DNA of 64,000 nt, from NCBI GenBank assembly GCA_963827785.1, contig CAWHCT010000004.1:62001-126000 (forward strand), written 5' to 3'. Numbering within the stretch: position 1 is the first letter of the stretch; every line of letters starts with the position of its first letter. The DNA is from Site-B1 sp963827785. GTDB taxonomy: Bacteria; Bacteroidota; Bacteroidia; Flavobacteriales; Flavobacteriaceae. Of this stretch, positions 46,536-56,272 are shown piece after piece. Position numbers and translations under genes: made by a program. The notes beneath the pieces were generated by a model, which made no database searches, was not told the origin of the DNA, and saw only the letters and a list, made by a program, of their open reading frames with translations.

Positions 46536-47368
46536 TGACAGAAAAAAACGTTAATGAAATGTCCTTTCTTGACCATCTTGAAGACCTAAGGTGGCATTTA
46601 ATAAGAGCATTTTCAGCTATTGTAATTGTTGGATCATTTGCTTATGTGTTTAGTAAACATCTTTTTGATGGGATAATATTTGCCCCTCTTAAAATGAATT
46701 TCATTACTTATCGCCTTTTATGCAAAGCCGGCACATTTTTAAATGTCGATACTACTTTTTGTGCTGATAAGATGCCTTTAATACTGCAAAACAGAACTAT
46801 GGCTGGTCAATTTTCAGCAGATATCTGGACATCCGTTTTAGCTGGATTTATTATAGCTTTTCCATATGTTATCTACCAGTTATGGAAATTCATTAGTCCT
46901 GGTTTACATGAGAATGAGCGCAAACACTCCAGGGGGTTCATTATCATTTCTTCGCTATTATTCTTTATAGGTGTATTATTTGGATATTATATTGTGACAC
47001 CATTATCTATTAACTTTTTAGCCAATTATAGCATTTCAACAATGGTAGACAACCAAATTGATATAAGTTCCTATATTGGTTTAGTGAGGTCTGCTGCTTT
47101 AGCTTCAGGATTGGTATTTGAGTTACCTATTATTATATTTTTCTTAACTAAAATTGGGTTGGTAACGCCTGAATTCTTAAAGAAGTATCGTAAATATGCG
47201 TTGGTCATTGTATTAGTTATATCTGCAATCATTACACCTCCTGATATTGCCAGCCAAATTATAGTGGCCATTCCTATATTAATATTATACCAAGTAAGTA
47301 TTTATATATCCAAAGTTGTTGTGCGAAATCAAGAAAAGAAAGAGAAAAACTATGTCAAACCAAGTTAA
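46535..47368 (+). CDS. tatC: Twin-arginine translocase subunit TatC
   Basis: TatC is the receptor of the Tat pathway for folded proteins. The 277-residue protein has the N-terminal FLDHLEDLRWHLIRA motif and six predicted transmembrane helices, with the conserved PGLHENER region after the second helix. It lies between kdsD and an AhpD-like gene; the downstream start is inside the tatC reading frame (17-bp overlap). No tatA is seen in the window. Confidence 0.96.
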   Translation: MTEKNVNEMSFLDHLEDLRWHLIRAFSAIVIVGSFAYVFSKHLFDGIIFAPLKMNFITYRLLCKAGTFLNVDTTFCADKMPLILQNRTMAGQFSADIWTSVLAGFIIAFPYVIYQLWKFISPGLHENERKHSRGFIIISSLLFFIGVLFGYYIVTPLSINFLANYSISTMVDNQIDISSYIGLVRSAALASGLVFELPIIIFFLTKIGLVTPEFLKKYRKYALVIVLVISAIITPPDIASQIIVAIPILILYQVSIYISKVVVRNQEKKEKNYVKPS

Positions 47369-47699
47369 AGATTTTAATGATTATCGGTCTAAAATGAATG
47401 AAAAGATTTTAGCTGATAACAATAAAGTGATCAAACGAATTTTTAATTTAGATACTAATGCCTATCAGGAAGGTGCCTTGAATGTGAAAACAAAGGAACT
47501 TTTAGGATTGGTAGCTTCAGCTGTTCTGCGTTGTGATGATTGTATAAAATATCATTTAGAAAACAGCAAAAAAGCAGGATTAAGTAAAGAAGAAGTAGTT
47601 GAGGCTTTAAGTATCGCTACTTTAGTAGGAGGCACTATCGTTATTCCACATTTACGTCGTGCTTTTGAGTTTTGGGAAGCTTTGGAAACTAATAATTAA
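47352..47699 (+). CDS. AhpD-like carboxymuconolactone decarboxylase family protein
   Basis: The start is ATG 47352 (MSNQVKDF), giving 115 residues; a longer frame from 47316 lies inside tatC. The CMD/AhpD core carries the redox pair CDDCIKYHL, a CxxC site typical of AhpD-type thiol peroxidase partners. Family members act in peroxide defence or small-molecule oxidation. It overlaps tatC by 17 bp and precedes lptB by 23 bp, so it belongs to the envelope operon, although a link with LPS export is not obvious. Confidence 0.9.
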   Translation: MSNQVKDFNDYRSKMNEKILADNNKVIKRIFNLDTNAYQEGALNVKTKELLGLVASAVLRCDDCIKYHLENSKKAGLSKEEVVEALSIATLVGGTIVIPHLRRAFEFWEALETNN

Positions 47700-47722
47700 A
47701 TAATATTTGCGTTATTGTAACT

Positions 47723-48463
47723 ATGAAATTAAGAGCTGAAAATTTATTAAAATCCTATAATGGGAGAAAAGTTGTCAAAGATGTCTCACTAGAAGTTAAT
47801 CAAGGAGAAATCGTTGGATTATTAGGACCAAATGGAGCTGGAAAAACTACTTGTTTTTATATGATTGTTGGACTCATAAAGCCCAATGGCGGAACAATTT
47901 ATTTAGATAATACTGACATTACAAAGTATCCTATGTATAAACGAGCTCAAAATGGTATTGGTTATCTAGCTCAAGAAGCATCAGTATTTAGAAAATTAAG
48001 CATTGAAGACAATATATTGAGCGTGTTACAACTGACTTCACTCAGTAAGAAGGAGCAAAATGACAAAATGGAAGAACTTATTGAAGAGTTTGGACTAGGT
48101 CACATACGTAAAAACAGAGGTGATCTGCTGTCTGGTGGTGAAAGACGACGTACAGAAATTGCGCGTGCCTTGGCAACCGATCCCAGTTTTATTTTATTAG
48201 ATGAACCTTTTGCAGGAGTTGACCCGGTTGCAGTCGAGGATATACAACGTATTGTAGCAAGATTGACAAAAAAGAATATTGGTATTTTAATTACAGATCA
48301 TAATGTCCAGGAAACACTGGCAATTACAGACAGAACTTACTTAATGTTTGAAGGAAGCATCCTTAAAGCTGGTGTGCCTGAAGAACTGGCTAATGATGAA
48401 ATGGTGCGTAAAGTGTATTTAGGACAAAATTTTGAACTTCGTAAGAAAAAATTGGATTTTTAA
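47723..48463 (+). CDS. lptB: LPS export ABC transporter ATPase LptB
   Basis: LptB powers extraction of LPS from the inner membrane. The 246-residue ATPase has Walker A GPNGAGKTT, the LptB-type signature LLSGGERRRTEIARALA, Walker B FILLDEPFAGVDP and the switch ITDHNVQETL. The distinct RRTEIARAL and FAGVDPVAVEDIQ regions separate LptB from other ABC ATPases. Its partners LptF and LptG are not in the window. It ends one base before the converging DUF808 gene. Confidence 0.96.
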   Translation: MKLRAENLLKSYNGRKVVKDVSLEVNQGEIVGLLGPNGAGKTTCFYMIVGLIKPNGGTIYLDNTDITKYPMYKRAQNGIGYLAQEASVFRKLSIEDNILSVLQLTSLSKKEQNDKMEELIEEFGLGHIRKNRGDLLSGGERRRTEIARALATDPSFILLDEPFAGVDPVAVEDIQRIVARLTKKNIGILITDHNVQETLAITDRTYLMFEGSILKAGVPEELANDEMVRKVYLGQNFELRKKKLDF

Positions 48464-48464
48464 C

Positions 48465-49331
48465 TCATTTTTTAATCACTTTATGAATCAGTTTTATGAT
48501 CAATAATACCATGATCCCAACCATTAATCCTACAATAAAATCTCTTAATATTCCCGGTAACCCTTCTAGAAAATGGTGAAGCAATTCAATTTTATGAATA
48601 AATATACCGCCCGAAACCAATAATAAAGCAATTGTTCCTATTATGGAAAGACCTTTAACGATCTTTGGTAGAGCCCTTACCATAAGACTTCCTGTATAAA
48701 ATAGTATATTTTTATTCCCTTTGCTCAGCTTTATTAATCGCAAACCTAGATCATCCATCCTGACTATTAGTGCCACAATTCCATAGACGCCAACAGTGGC
48801 TAATAATGCTACAAACGACACGACTAAAATTTGAACAGCCAATTCCTTTTCAGTTACTGAACCTAAGGCAATAATTACAATTTCTACAGAAAGTATGAAA
48901 TCTGTTAATATAGCCGATTTTATCTTTTTTTTCTCTAATTCCAGAACACCAGCTTTGTCTTTTACTTCAACATTAATCTTTTGATGCTCATGTTTATGTG
49001 GGAAAATATATTCGTAGATCTTTTCAGCTCCCTCATATGCAAGATAAAGTCCGCCGATCAGCAACAAAGCTGTTATAAGGAATGGTAAATAGTAATTTAA
49101 GACAAAAGCGACCGGTAAAATGATAAGCTTGTTTAGAAACGAACCTTTAGTAATTGCCCATAGAACCGGTAATTCTCTGGAGGAAACAAAACCAGATGCT
49201 TTTTCAGCATTTACTGCCAGATCATCTCCCAGGATACCTGCAGTTTTCTTGGTAGTTATCTTACTCATTACCACCACATCATCCATAAGCGCGGCAATAT
49301 CATCTAATAGTGCGAAAAAACCTGATGCCAT
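48465..49331 (-). CDS. DUF808 membrane protein (YedI-like)
   Basis: This 288-residue protein begins MASGFFALLDDIAALMDD and contains TTKKTAGILGDDLAVNAEKASG, the signature of DUF808/YedI inner-membrane proteins of unknown function. It has about five to six hydrophobic helices, and a His-rich loop HKHEHQ near residues 112-117. It converges with lptB and is followed downstream by no other minus-strand gene. Confidence 0.9.
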   Translation of the reverse strand: MASGFFALLDDIAALMDDVVVMSKITTKKTAGILGDDLAVNAEKASGFVSSRELPVLWAITKGSFLNKLIILPVAFVLNYYLPFLITALLLIGGLYLAYEGAEKIYEYIFPHKHEHQKINVEVKDKAGVLELEKKKIKSAILTDFILSVEIVIIALGSVTEKELAVQILVVSFVALLATVGVYGIVALIVRMDDLGLRLIKLSKGNKNILFYTGSLMVRALPKIVKGLSIIGTIALLLVSGGIFIHKIELLHHFLEGLPGILRDFIVGLMVGIMVLLIIKLIHKVIKK

Positions 49332-49342
49332 AAACTATCTGA

Positions 49343-50101
49343 TTAATTTTTTGAAGCTAAATTATTTAATAGGGACATAGTTATATATATCACAACAATT
49401 AAAGGAATGGCCGCAAATTTTAAGACCATTAATGCTAAAAGGCTTAGGAGGATAAACACATATCTTATAGAGTTGCTTTTAAAACTCCAATCTTTGAACT
49501 TAAGTGCAAACAGCCTGATTTTGGCATTTAATAAATAGGCACTTATTAGAGTTAAAATGATCAAGAACCATTGATTTAAAATTATAGAATTCATGAGATC
49601 GCTATTCTGAAATTCCAAAATAAGTGGTAATGAAACGATTAATAAAGTATTTGCAGGAGTTGGTAAACCAATAAAATAGGTTTGCTGGTTTTCGTCTATA
49701 TTAAATTTTCCCAATCTATATGCTGATGCCATTGGTATTAAAAATGCTAAAAATGGTAAAAAAGAGGCCTTCACACCAGATAAACTGAAATATGAATTCC
49801 AATCATCAGAAATAAAAGCATCAGAAGGATTAACAACCAGGGATAATAATTTAAACATAATAATTCCGGGAACTAATCCACTTGTGATCATATCTGCCAA
49901 AGAATCTAACTGAATTCCTAACTCGCTTTGCACATTCAGTTTTCTGGCTGCTAATCCATCAAAAAAATCGAAAAAAATACCAAGAAAAACAAAAATTGAG
50001 GCCATAACAAAATTACCATTGGCTGCAAAAATTACGGCAACACTTCCGCAAAAAACGTTGAGTAAAGTAATTATGTTTGGAAAATGTCTTTTTAATGTCA
50101 T
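49343..50101 (-). CDS. pssA: CDP-diacylglycerol-serine O-phosphatidyltransferase
   Basis: This enzyme makes phosphatidylserine, the precursor of phosphatidylethanolamine. The 252-residue protein carries the complete CDP-alcohol phosphotransferase motif: DG (in FDGLAARK), AR, then G and the two aspartates of LDSLAD. Eight transmembrane helices are predicted. It lies upstream of DUF808 on the same strand, 11 bp away. Confidence 0.95.
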   Translation of the reverse strand: MTLKRHFPNIITLLNVFCGSVAVIFAANGNFVMASIFVFLGIFFDFFDGLAARKLNVQSELGIQLDSLADMITSGLVPGIIMFKLLSLVVNPSDAFISDDWNSYFSLSGVKASFLPFLAFLIPMASAYRLGKFNIDENQQTYFIGLPTPANTLLIVSLPLILEFQNSDLMNSIILNQWFLIILTLISAYLLNAKIRLFALKFKDWSFKSNSIRYVFILLSLLALMVLKFAAIPLIVVIYITMSLLNNLASKN

Positions 50102-50218
50102 ATAGTTAGTTTTTGTAAAAATAGTAAACTATTTTCGTCTAAACCGATTGAAATGCAATATCTAAATCATTTTACAGTTTAATAAATTAAAAAAAGAACC
50201 CTCTCAGGCTAAAAAAAA

Positions 50219-51292
50219 TTGCGTTTGAAATATAGTATTTTAAGCTTATTGTTAATGATCTCTGCCTTAGGTTTTGCACAAACCAGGAAATATTCCAATG
50301 AATTTATGAATATAGGTGTTGATGCAGCTGCTCTTGGCATGAGCAATTCAGTTGTGGCACAAACGGCTGATGTAAATTCCGGATATTGGAATCCTGCTGG
50401 ATTAGTTCATTTGGAGGATAACCAAATTGCGTTAATGCATGCCAGTTATTTTGCAAATATTGCTAATTATGATTACGCAGCATTCGGAATGCCTTTAGAC
50501 GATAAAAGTACAGTTGCATTATCCTTGATAAGGTTTGGAGTTGACGATATTTTGGACACCACTCAATTAATAGATGATCAGGGAAACATAAATTATGACA
50601 GAATTAGTCTCTTTTCAACGGCGGATTATGGCTTGACATTCTCTTATGCCAGAAAATTACCTTTAGAAGGTTTGAACTATGGCGTTAATGCTAAGATAAT
50701 AAGAAGAATTATTGGTGACTTTGCAAGTTCCTGGGGATTTGGATTGGATTTAGGGATTCAATTTGAGAGTAAAAATAATTGGAAGTTTGGATTAATGGCC
50801 AGAGATATTACAACTACTTATAATTCTTGGAGTATCAATGATGATAAACTCGCGAACATACAAAATGCCATAGATGGACAAAACCAGGAAGTTCCGGAAA
50901 GTTCTGAGGTAACTATTCCAAAATTGCAATTAGGTATGTCTAAAACATTCGTTTTTGATTACGACTATTCTTTAGTTACAGAACTTGATCTTATTGTTAG
51001 ATTTGAAGAAAATAATGACTTAATATCTTCATCATTTGCCAGTATTAATCCGGCATTTGGGTTTCAGTTTGGCTATATTGATATGATCTATCTTCGGGGA
51101 GGAGTTGGAAATTTCCAGAATGAATTAACCATTGACAATAATGAAGAATTAAGCTTTCAGCCTAATTTTGGTTTAGGATTTAAATATAAAGGTATACAGG
51201 TTGATTATGCATTTACAGATATTGGAGATCAAAGTACTGCTTTGTATTCCAATGTCTTTTCAGTAAAACTGGATTTTAGTATTTTTAGATAG
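50219..51292 (+). CDS. PorV/PorQ-family outer-membrane beta-barrel protein
   Basis: This 357-residue protein has a signal peptide (MRLKYSILSLLLMISALGFAQ) and the PorV/PorQ pattern: FMNIGVDAAALGMSNS at the N terminus, the SGYWNPAGLVHL motif, and many alternating beta strands ending in a final FSVKLDFSIFR. PorV and PorQ shuttle or retain T9SS cargo at the cell surface, which fits the three T9SS giants in this window. Which of the two it is cannot be decided. The start is TTG 50219 or the TTG six bases later; no ATG is near. Confidence 0.85.
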   Translation: MRLKYSILSLLLMISALGFAQTRKYSNEFMNIGVDAAALGMSNSVVAQTADVNSGYWNPAGLVHLEDNQIALMHASYFANIANYDYAAFGMPLDDKSTVALSLIRFGVDDILDTTQLIDDQGNINYDRISLFSTADYGLTFSYARKLPLEGLNYGVNAKIIRRIIGDFASSWGFGLDLGIQFESKNNWKFGLMARDITTTYNSWSINDDKLANIQNAIDGQNQEVPESSEVTIPKLQLGMSKTFVFDYDYSLVTELDLIVRFEENNDLISSSFASINPAFGFQFGYIDMIYLRGGVGNFQNELTIDNNEELSFQPNFGLGFKYKGIQVDYAFTDIGDQSTALYSNVFSVKLDFSIFR

Positions 51293-51303
51293 TATAGTAA
51301 CAT

Positions 51304-52482
51304 ATGAAGCATCAATTACTTTTCCTTTTATTCCTCTTTCTTAGTCTTTCGGCTCAGTCTCAATACAAACAACTTTCTCCTACTTCAAAAATAAGTGTCC
51401 TCACCATGGGCCCTGGTACTTCCTTAAATGATTCTTTTGGACATAGTGCGTACAGAGTTAAAGACAGTTTGATGGATATTGTATTTAATTATGGAGTTTA
51501 CGATTTTGATACACCTAATTTTTATACCAAATTTGCTCAGGGAAAACTAAATTATAAAATTGGTGCTAATTACTTTGAAGATTTTAGGGAAAGTTATATC
51601 AATCAGAACAGGACCATAAAAGAACAAGTTCTTAATTTATCCTTGGATGAAAAACAAAGAGTATTTAACTATTTATCTAAGAATTATGAACCTGCCAATC
51701 AATATTATCTATATGATTTCTTCTATGATAATTGTGCTACGAAAATCAGGGATGTACTATTAATTTCTTTAAATGATAATATTATATTCAATAAACCAGA
51801 ATCTTTTCAACCTAAGACATTCAGATCTTTGATCCAACAAAATTTAAAATGGAATTCCTGGGGAAGTCTTGGAATTGATCTGGCACTTGGTTCTGTTATT
51901 GACAGAAAAGCAACACCGGTTGAGTACATGTTCTTACCGGAATATATTCACGATTTCTTTGGTTCGGCTATAATAAAAACCGATCCAGGAAAAACATTAG
52001 TAAAAAATGAGACGGTCATTTATCAACATAAAAAAACCAAATTGTCTGATAATTTTTTCTTAAGTCCATTATTTATTTTAGGAATAATTGGGTTATTAAT
52101 TATGTATTTTACAGTTATAGACTATAAAAGAAATAAGCGAAGCAAGTGGCTGGATTTACTATTGTTTACAATTACCGGATTAATTGGAATCGTAATTCTA
52201 TTATTATGGCTTGCAACTGATCATAAAGCGACTGCTCAAAATTATAATTTGCTCTGGGCCTTTGCAATCAATTTATTAATGATCTTTCAGGTTTTGAAAT
52301 CGAGACCAAGCACATGGTTTAGAAAGTATCTAATATTCTTATTAATTATGATCTGTCTTTTGACTTTGCATTGGATTATGGGCATTCAGCGGTTTGCATT
52401 TGGTTTAATTCCGTTACTAATCGCAATGACCATTAGATATCTTTATTTGATCAATTTTTATAAAAAACAAGCTGCTATTTAG
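51304..52482 (+). CDS. DUF4105 membrane protein
   Basis: This 392-residue protein starts with a signal peptide (MKHQLLFLLFLFLSLSAQSQ). The DUF4105 domain follows (residues ~25-220: LTMGPGTSLNDSFGHSAYRV, LYDFFYDNCATKIRD), with a conserved His and Cys suggestive of a papain-like or NlpC-like hydrolase. The C-terminal part has about five transmembrane helices. The gene begins 11 bp after the PorV/PorQ-type gene, and the two are probably one transcript. The function is unknown. Confidence 0.85.
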   Translation: MKHQLLFLLFLFLSLSAQSQYKQLSPTSKISVLTMGPGTSLNDSFGHSAYRVKDSLMDIVFNYGVYDFDTPNFYTKFAQGKLNYKIGANYFEDFRESYINQNRTIKEQVLNLSLDEKQRVFNYLSKNYEPANQYYLYDFFYDNCATKIRDVLLISLNDNIIFNKPESFQPKTFRSLIQQNLKWNSWGSLGIDLALGSVIDRKATPVEYMFLPEYIHDFFGSAIIKTDPGKTLVKNETVIYQHKKTKLSDNFFLSPLFILGIIGLLIMYFTVIDYKRNKRSKWLDLLLFTITGLIGIVILLLWLATDHKATAQNYNLLWAFAINLLMIFQVLKSRPSTWFRKYLIFLLIMICLLTLHWIMGIQRFAFGLIPLLIAMTIRYLYLINFYKKQAAI

Positions 52483-52483
52483 G

Positions 52484-53878
52484 TTACTGGCCTCTAAAGA
52501 AGATTATGGTACTTAAGGTCTTGATCACAATATTTGCATCCAGAAACAACGTTCTGTGTTTGATATAATATAAATCATATTGCAATTTAATTAAGCTATC
52601 GTCTATCGTAGAGCCATACCTTGAATTTACCTGTGCCCAGCCTGTCAATCCAGGTTTTATTATATGCCTCGTTTCATAAAAAGGAATGATCTGTGACAAT
52701 TCCTGAACAAAAAATGGACGTTCCGGTCTGGGACCAATTAAGCTCATTTCACCTTTTAAAACATTAATAAACTGAGGTATCTCATCAATTCTGGTCTTTC
52801 TTAAAAATTTACCAAATTTAGTAACACGGACATCATTTTTTTGAGCCCACTTCACGCCATCCTTTTCTGCGTTTTTTACCATAGTCCTTAATTTTATTAT
52901 TGCAAACGAACTTCCATTCTTTCCAATTCGATCCTGAATGTAGAACAATGGGCCTCTATTGGCAATAAGGTTACCTATTAAGATTATAGGTAATAGAATA
53001 ATGCCAATAAGCAGCCCTAGAATTGAATAGACTATGTCTGATACTCTTCTGTATAATAAATACAACTTATTTTGATTACTTCTGCTAAATGGAAAATATT
53101 TATAAAAATCTTTACCTACAAATTGAACGGGAACTCTATAATTGAGTTCTTCGTATACCTGAGTATATTCTCTTATGGTGAATCCTTTTTCAAGTAACGT
53201 AATTAAATCGTTATATATATCCGGAGTTATGGTTTCTGAATTATAACTTGCCACAACAATCTCAGATACTTTCTGATTTTTAATAATTTGCATGAAATCT
53301 TGAGGTTTATATTCCTTTAATCCCTTAAATTTTAATTTGTTCACATTTTCTTCTTCACAATTAATAAATCCTATAATCTTATAGTTAGGATCTGACTCTT
53401 TTAGTGATTTCGCAATCGGCTCAATATTGGATATCTCACCCACTAACAATACCTTTTTATAAAATCTTGGAGAAGAAATAAATGTAACATAAGCCAATCT
53501 CCAGACAGTTAAAGAAATAACAAAGGCTAAATAAAAATAAATTATTTGTAATCGATTATCCGGTAATGTTGGAGTTAAAAAGGGAGTTAATAAATAAAAT
53601 AATACTGTAACTGAGGAGGTTAGAACAATATTACTAATGATAATTTCAATTTTACTTGCTTTTTGCAGATCATAAAGTTCAAAAATGGTTCCGAATACCG
53701 ATATGTAAACAATTAAAACCAAAGTCCATGTCCAGTTTTCACGTGTAATCCTAAAATAGTCAAAGTCAAAAATATTCCCAATGAGGTATAGACTTAATAA
53801 AACAAAAACAATATCGAATACCCGTAACAGAATCTTACGTTCAGAAATTTCAAAATGTATAGTATTTCTATTTGGCAT
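52484..53878 (-). CDS. Polyprenyl glycosylphosphotransferase (WcaJ-type)
   Basis: This membrane enzyme starts glycan assembly by moving sugar-1-phosphate to undecaprenyl phosphate. The 464-residue protein has about four N-terminal helices, a CoA-binding-like middle region, a fifth helix (LGLLIGIILLPIILIGN) and the sugar-transferase core with GPLFYIQDRIG, FAIIKLRTM, RKTRIDEIPQF and the closing SLIGPRPERP. It is the last gene of the minus-strand polysaccharide locus, and the nearest genes are glycosyltransferases. Confidence 0.95.
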   Translation of the reverse strand: MPNRNTIHFEISERKILLRVFDIVFVLLSLYLIGNIFDFDYFRITRENWTWTLVLIVYISVFGTIFELYDLQKASKIEIIISNIVLTSSVTVLFYLLTPFLTPTLPDNRLQIIYFYLAFVISLTVWRLAYVTFISSPRFYKKVLLVGEISNIEPIAKSLKESDPNYKIIGFINCEEENVNKLKFKGLKEYKPQDFMQIIKNQKVSEIVVASYNSETITPDIYNDLITLLEKGFTIREYTQVYEELNYRVPVQFVGKDFYKYFPFSRSNQNKLYLLYRRVSDIVYSILGLLIGIILLPIILIGNLIANRGPLFYIQDRIGKNGSSFAIIKLRTMVKNAEKDGVKWAQKNDVRVTKFGKFLRKTRIDEIPQFINVLKGEMSLIGPRPERPFFVQELSQIIPFYETRHIIKPGLTGWAQVNSRYGSTIDDSLIKLQYDLYYIKHRTLFLDANIVIKTLSTIIFFRGQ

Positions 53879-53943
53879 AATTGTTTTTAGCGATTTGTAA
53901 AGATAATAAACCTAAAACAGAAAACAATTTTAATAATTCCAGA

Positions 53944-54957
53944 CTAATTTAGAATTTCATTCCACTCTTTCTTGACTATTTCCCAATCGAATTGTTCTGC
54001 TTTTAATCTGGCATTTTTAGACAATTCTGATGCCAACTTAGGATTTGAAATTAATTTAATAATTTGTGATGTCATTCCTTCAACATCATTTTTTTCAACA
54101 AGCAAACCATCTTTTCCAATACTAACTAAATTAGGCATACCTCCAACGTTTGTGCTTACAATTGGGAATCCAAGAGCCATGGCTTCAATTATACTTACCG
54201 GCATATTATCAAAATTGGTTGTGTTTAAGAAAATATTATAATCTCTGGATAATTCAATCCAGTCCTTTTTTATCCATTTTCAATTTAAAATTGACATTAA
54301 TATTTAATTCTCTGGCTAAATTCTGAGCAAACAGAAAGGAACCATCTCCATCCGGTCCCACCATGCATAATTCACAATCAATTCCTTTATCAATTATTTT
54401 TTTTGCCACATGGATGGCCATTAAGGGATTATATATTTCTTTAAAGGAACGAAGCCAAAATAATTTAGGTTTTGTGATTGTTTTAGTTGTAATATGGATA
54501 ATTCTTTATCTCAATAGAATTAGGTATATATTTAATGTTTGCAAATCCATGGTCATTAAATATTTCTTTTAAATATAAAGAAGGAGACACATTAATAAAG
54601 GAATGTTTAAAAATATAATTACAATATTTCGGATTCTTCTTTAATCTATTTGGTAAATCTCCTCCATGTAAAATTGGTATATATTTTAATTTGAACAATC
54701 TACAAAGCTGGCTTATGATCAAGGCATAATAAAAGTTTTGTGTACTGTAAGTATCAATTAGTACAAAATCTAATCGATTTCTATTTTTTACCAAAGTAAA
54801 AACCATATCAAACAGTCTGAATAACTTATTGATCTTTGAGGATGAATATATATATATGATAACCTTCATCTTCTAAATGCTTCCCCAAAGTATCAATTGT
54901 GGTGATATTAGAGTCTTTGTGATCTAACTTGTTTCCTATGTACAGTAGGTTTTTCAT
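53944..54957 (-). pseudogene. Family 4 glycosyltransferase with three frameshifts
   Basis: The reconstructed enzyme begins MKNLLYIGNKLDHKDSN at ATG 54957 and ends KEWNEILN at 53944, about 336 residues. Between them the frame breaks three times: in an AT tract at 54845-54858, at 54481-54492, and in a six-T run (A6 on the coding strand) at 54266-54271. Each break is repaired by removing one base (the first could also be a 2-base loss of AT). The parts keep GT4 landmarks: GGDLPNRLKKNPKYCN, PVSIIEAMALGFPIVSTNVGG. The start overlaps the O-antigen ligase gene by 50 bp. The whole gene lies between that gene and the glycosylphosphotransferase. Confidence 0.85.
54845..54858 (-). repeat. AT dinucleotide tract at a frameshift
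   Basis: About six alternating AT units lie where the GT4 gene changes frame. Loss or gain of one unit or one base would restore the frame. Slippage is possible here, but no switch has been seen. Confidence 0.5.
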
Positions 54958-56272
54958 ATGAGATATTTAATAAACTTAATCCGTAAATAAATGCAGGAGC
55001 TGCAATACGCATGGATGAATGATTAACTGTTAAAAACCAAAATAAATAGAATGAATAGAAAAATATATTCTTCCTATTTCTCATTCTATAGAATAATGGC
55101 ACAAAGAAAATTATGAGAAATGCTATTATGCCAAACATCCCATGCTCACCTAAAATTCGTGATATTTCATTATGTGATGCAGCAGCTCGACCTTCTTTTT
55201 CAAACCGAAGTTCCTTAATTTTTCCCGCACCTACACCTAAAAAAGGGTTGCTTATAAATTCTTCTAATTCAAATGAAATAAGTCTTACTCTTCCTGTTGC
55301 CAGTTCTTCTTTTTCCCTTCCTGCCGCATCCTGATTTGCATACCTTTTTTCAATTAATCCCCCAGTTTGTATAGAACTAAATACCCAGGTTATAATAATA
55401 AGCCCAATAAATAATGAAAGAGAACTTATTATTCTTTGTTTACCTACTCTTTTTGAACTGTAATAATAAATAGTAATAAATGCAATTATAATAAAACCAG
55501 CTGTATAAATACCCCCACGACTAAATGTAACTAAAGCTCGATAAGAAATTGCACCTAGTATTAAAAGATTTATTATTTTCATACTTAATAAATGAGAAGC
55601 TAAAAAATATCTGGAAGCCACAATAAACATTCCCAAACCTAAAGCTGTTGCAACCTGATTAGGGCCAAAACCGCCGGAAGTAGAAAAATTTGAAAAGGTC
55701 CCGGTTATAACATCCCGTGTACTGGGAGTAAATAAAAACAAATATATGGTTGTAGATATTAATGGAAGTAAAACTGCAAGCAGTATATCTTGCAGATCCT
55801 TAAAACTGATTTTTTTATCATAGCAATATAAAGCAACGAAAGCCAGACAAAATGGTCCACTTAAATTAAACATTACCGCAGTTCTTATATTTGTGTCAAA
55901 AGTTGCATTTGCTCCAGTAACAAAAATTGCAGGAAAAAGAAGAAAAAGGAAAATAAAAAAAGGAAAAGATCTGCTATTTATACCATCGAATATCATACCG
56001 ATAAATACAAACAGAATAACAAGATATTTGGCAACTTCATAGAGAAAATTTCCACCTGTCATTCTTAAAAAAACTTCGCAACCTACTATATAAGCACAGG
56101 CAATTAATACTTGAACACCTCTTCTTCTCCTATTTGCATAAATTATAACATAAATAAAATAAACTAAGAGAATAATAAAATAGACTTTTGACAAAAATCT
56201 AAAACCAAAAACCATAATAGCTATAAGAACATGTAATCCTATTAACCTGATATATTTATTATTAAATAACAC
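54908..56272 (-). CDS. O-antigen ligase/polymerase family membrane protein
   Basis: This 454-residue protein has about ten to twelve transmembrane helices and the long hydrophilic loop characteristic of Wzy/WaaL-type enzymes (residues ~310-365, ending in AAASHNEISRILGEHGMFG). The motif with SHNEI and the helix bundle match the O-antigen ligase fold. It may polymerise or attach the glycan made by the adjacent glycosyltransferases. The start is GTG 56272, directly after the stop of the preceding GT4 gene. Confidence 0.9.
   Translation of the reverse strand: MLFNNKYIRLIGLHVLIAIMVFGFRFLSKVYFIILLVYFIYVIIYANRRRRGVQVLIACAYIVGCEVFLRMTGGNFLYEVAKYLVILFVFIGMIFDGINSRSFPFFIFLFLLFPAIFVTGANATFDTNIRTAVMFNLSGPFCLAFVALYCYDKKISFKDLQDILLAVLLPLISTTIYLFLFTPSTRDVITGTFSNFSTSGGFGPNQVATALGLGMFIVASRYFLASHLLSMKIINLLILGAISYRALVTFSRGGIYTAGFIIIAFITIYYYSSKRVGKQRIISSLSLFIGLIIITWVFSSIQTGGLIEKRYANQDAAGREKEELATGRVRLISFELEEFISNPFLGVGAGKIKELRFEKEGRAAASHNEISRILGEHGMFGIIAFLIIFFVPLFYRMRNRKNIFFYSFYLFWFLTVNHSSMRIAAPAFIYGLSLLNISYEKPTVHRKQVRSQRL

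Noticed and set aside
54363..54572. Plus-strand open frame inside the broken GT4
   Set aside because: It is antisense to the glycosyltransferase and appears only because that gene is frameshifted.
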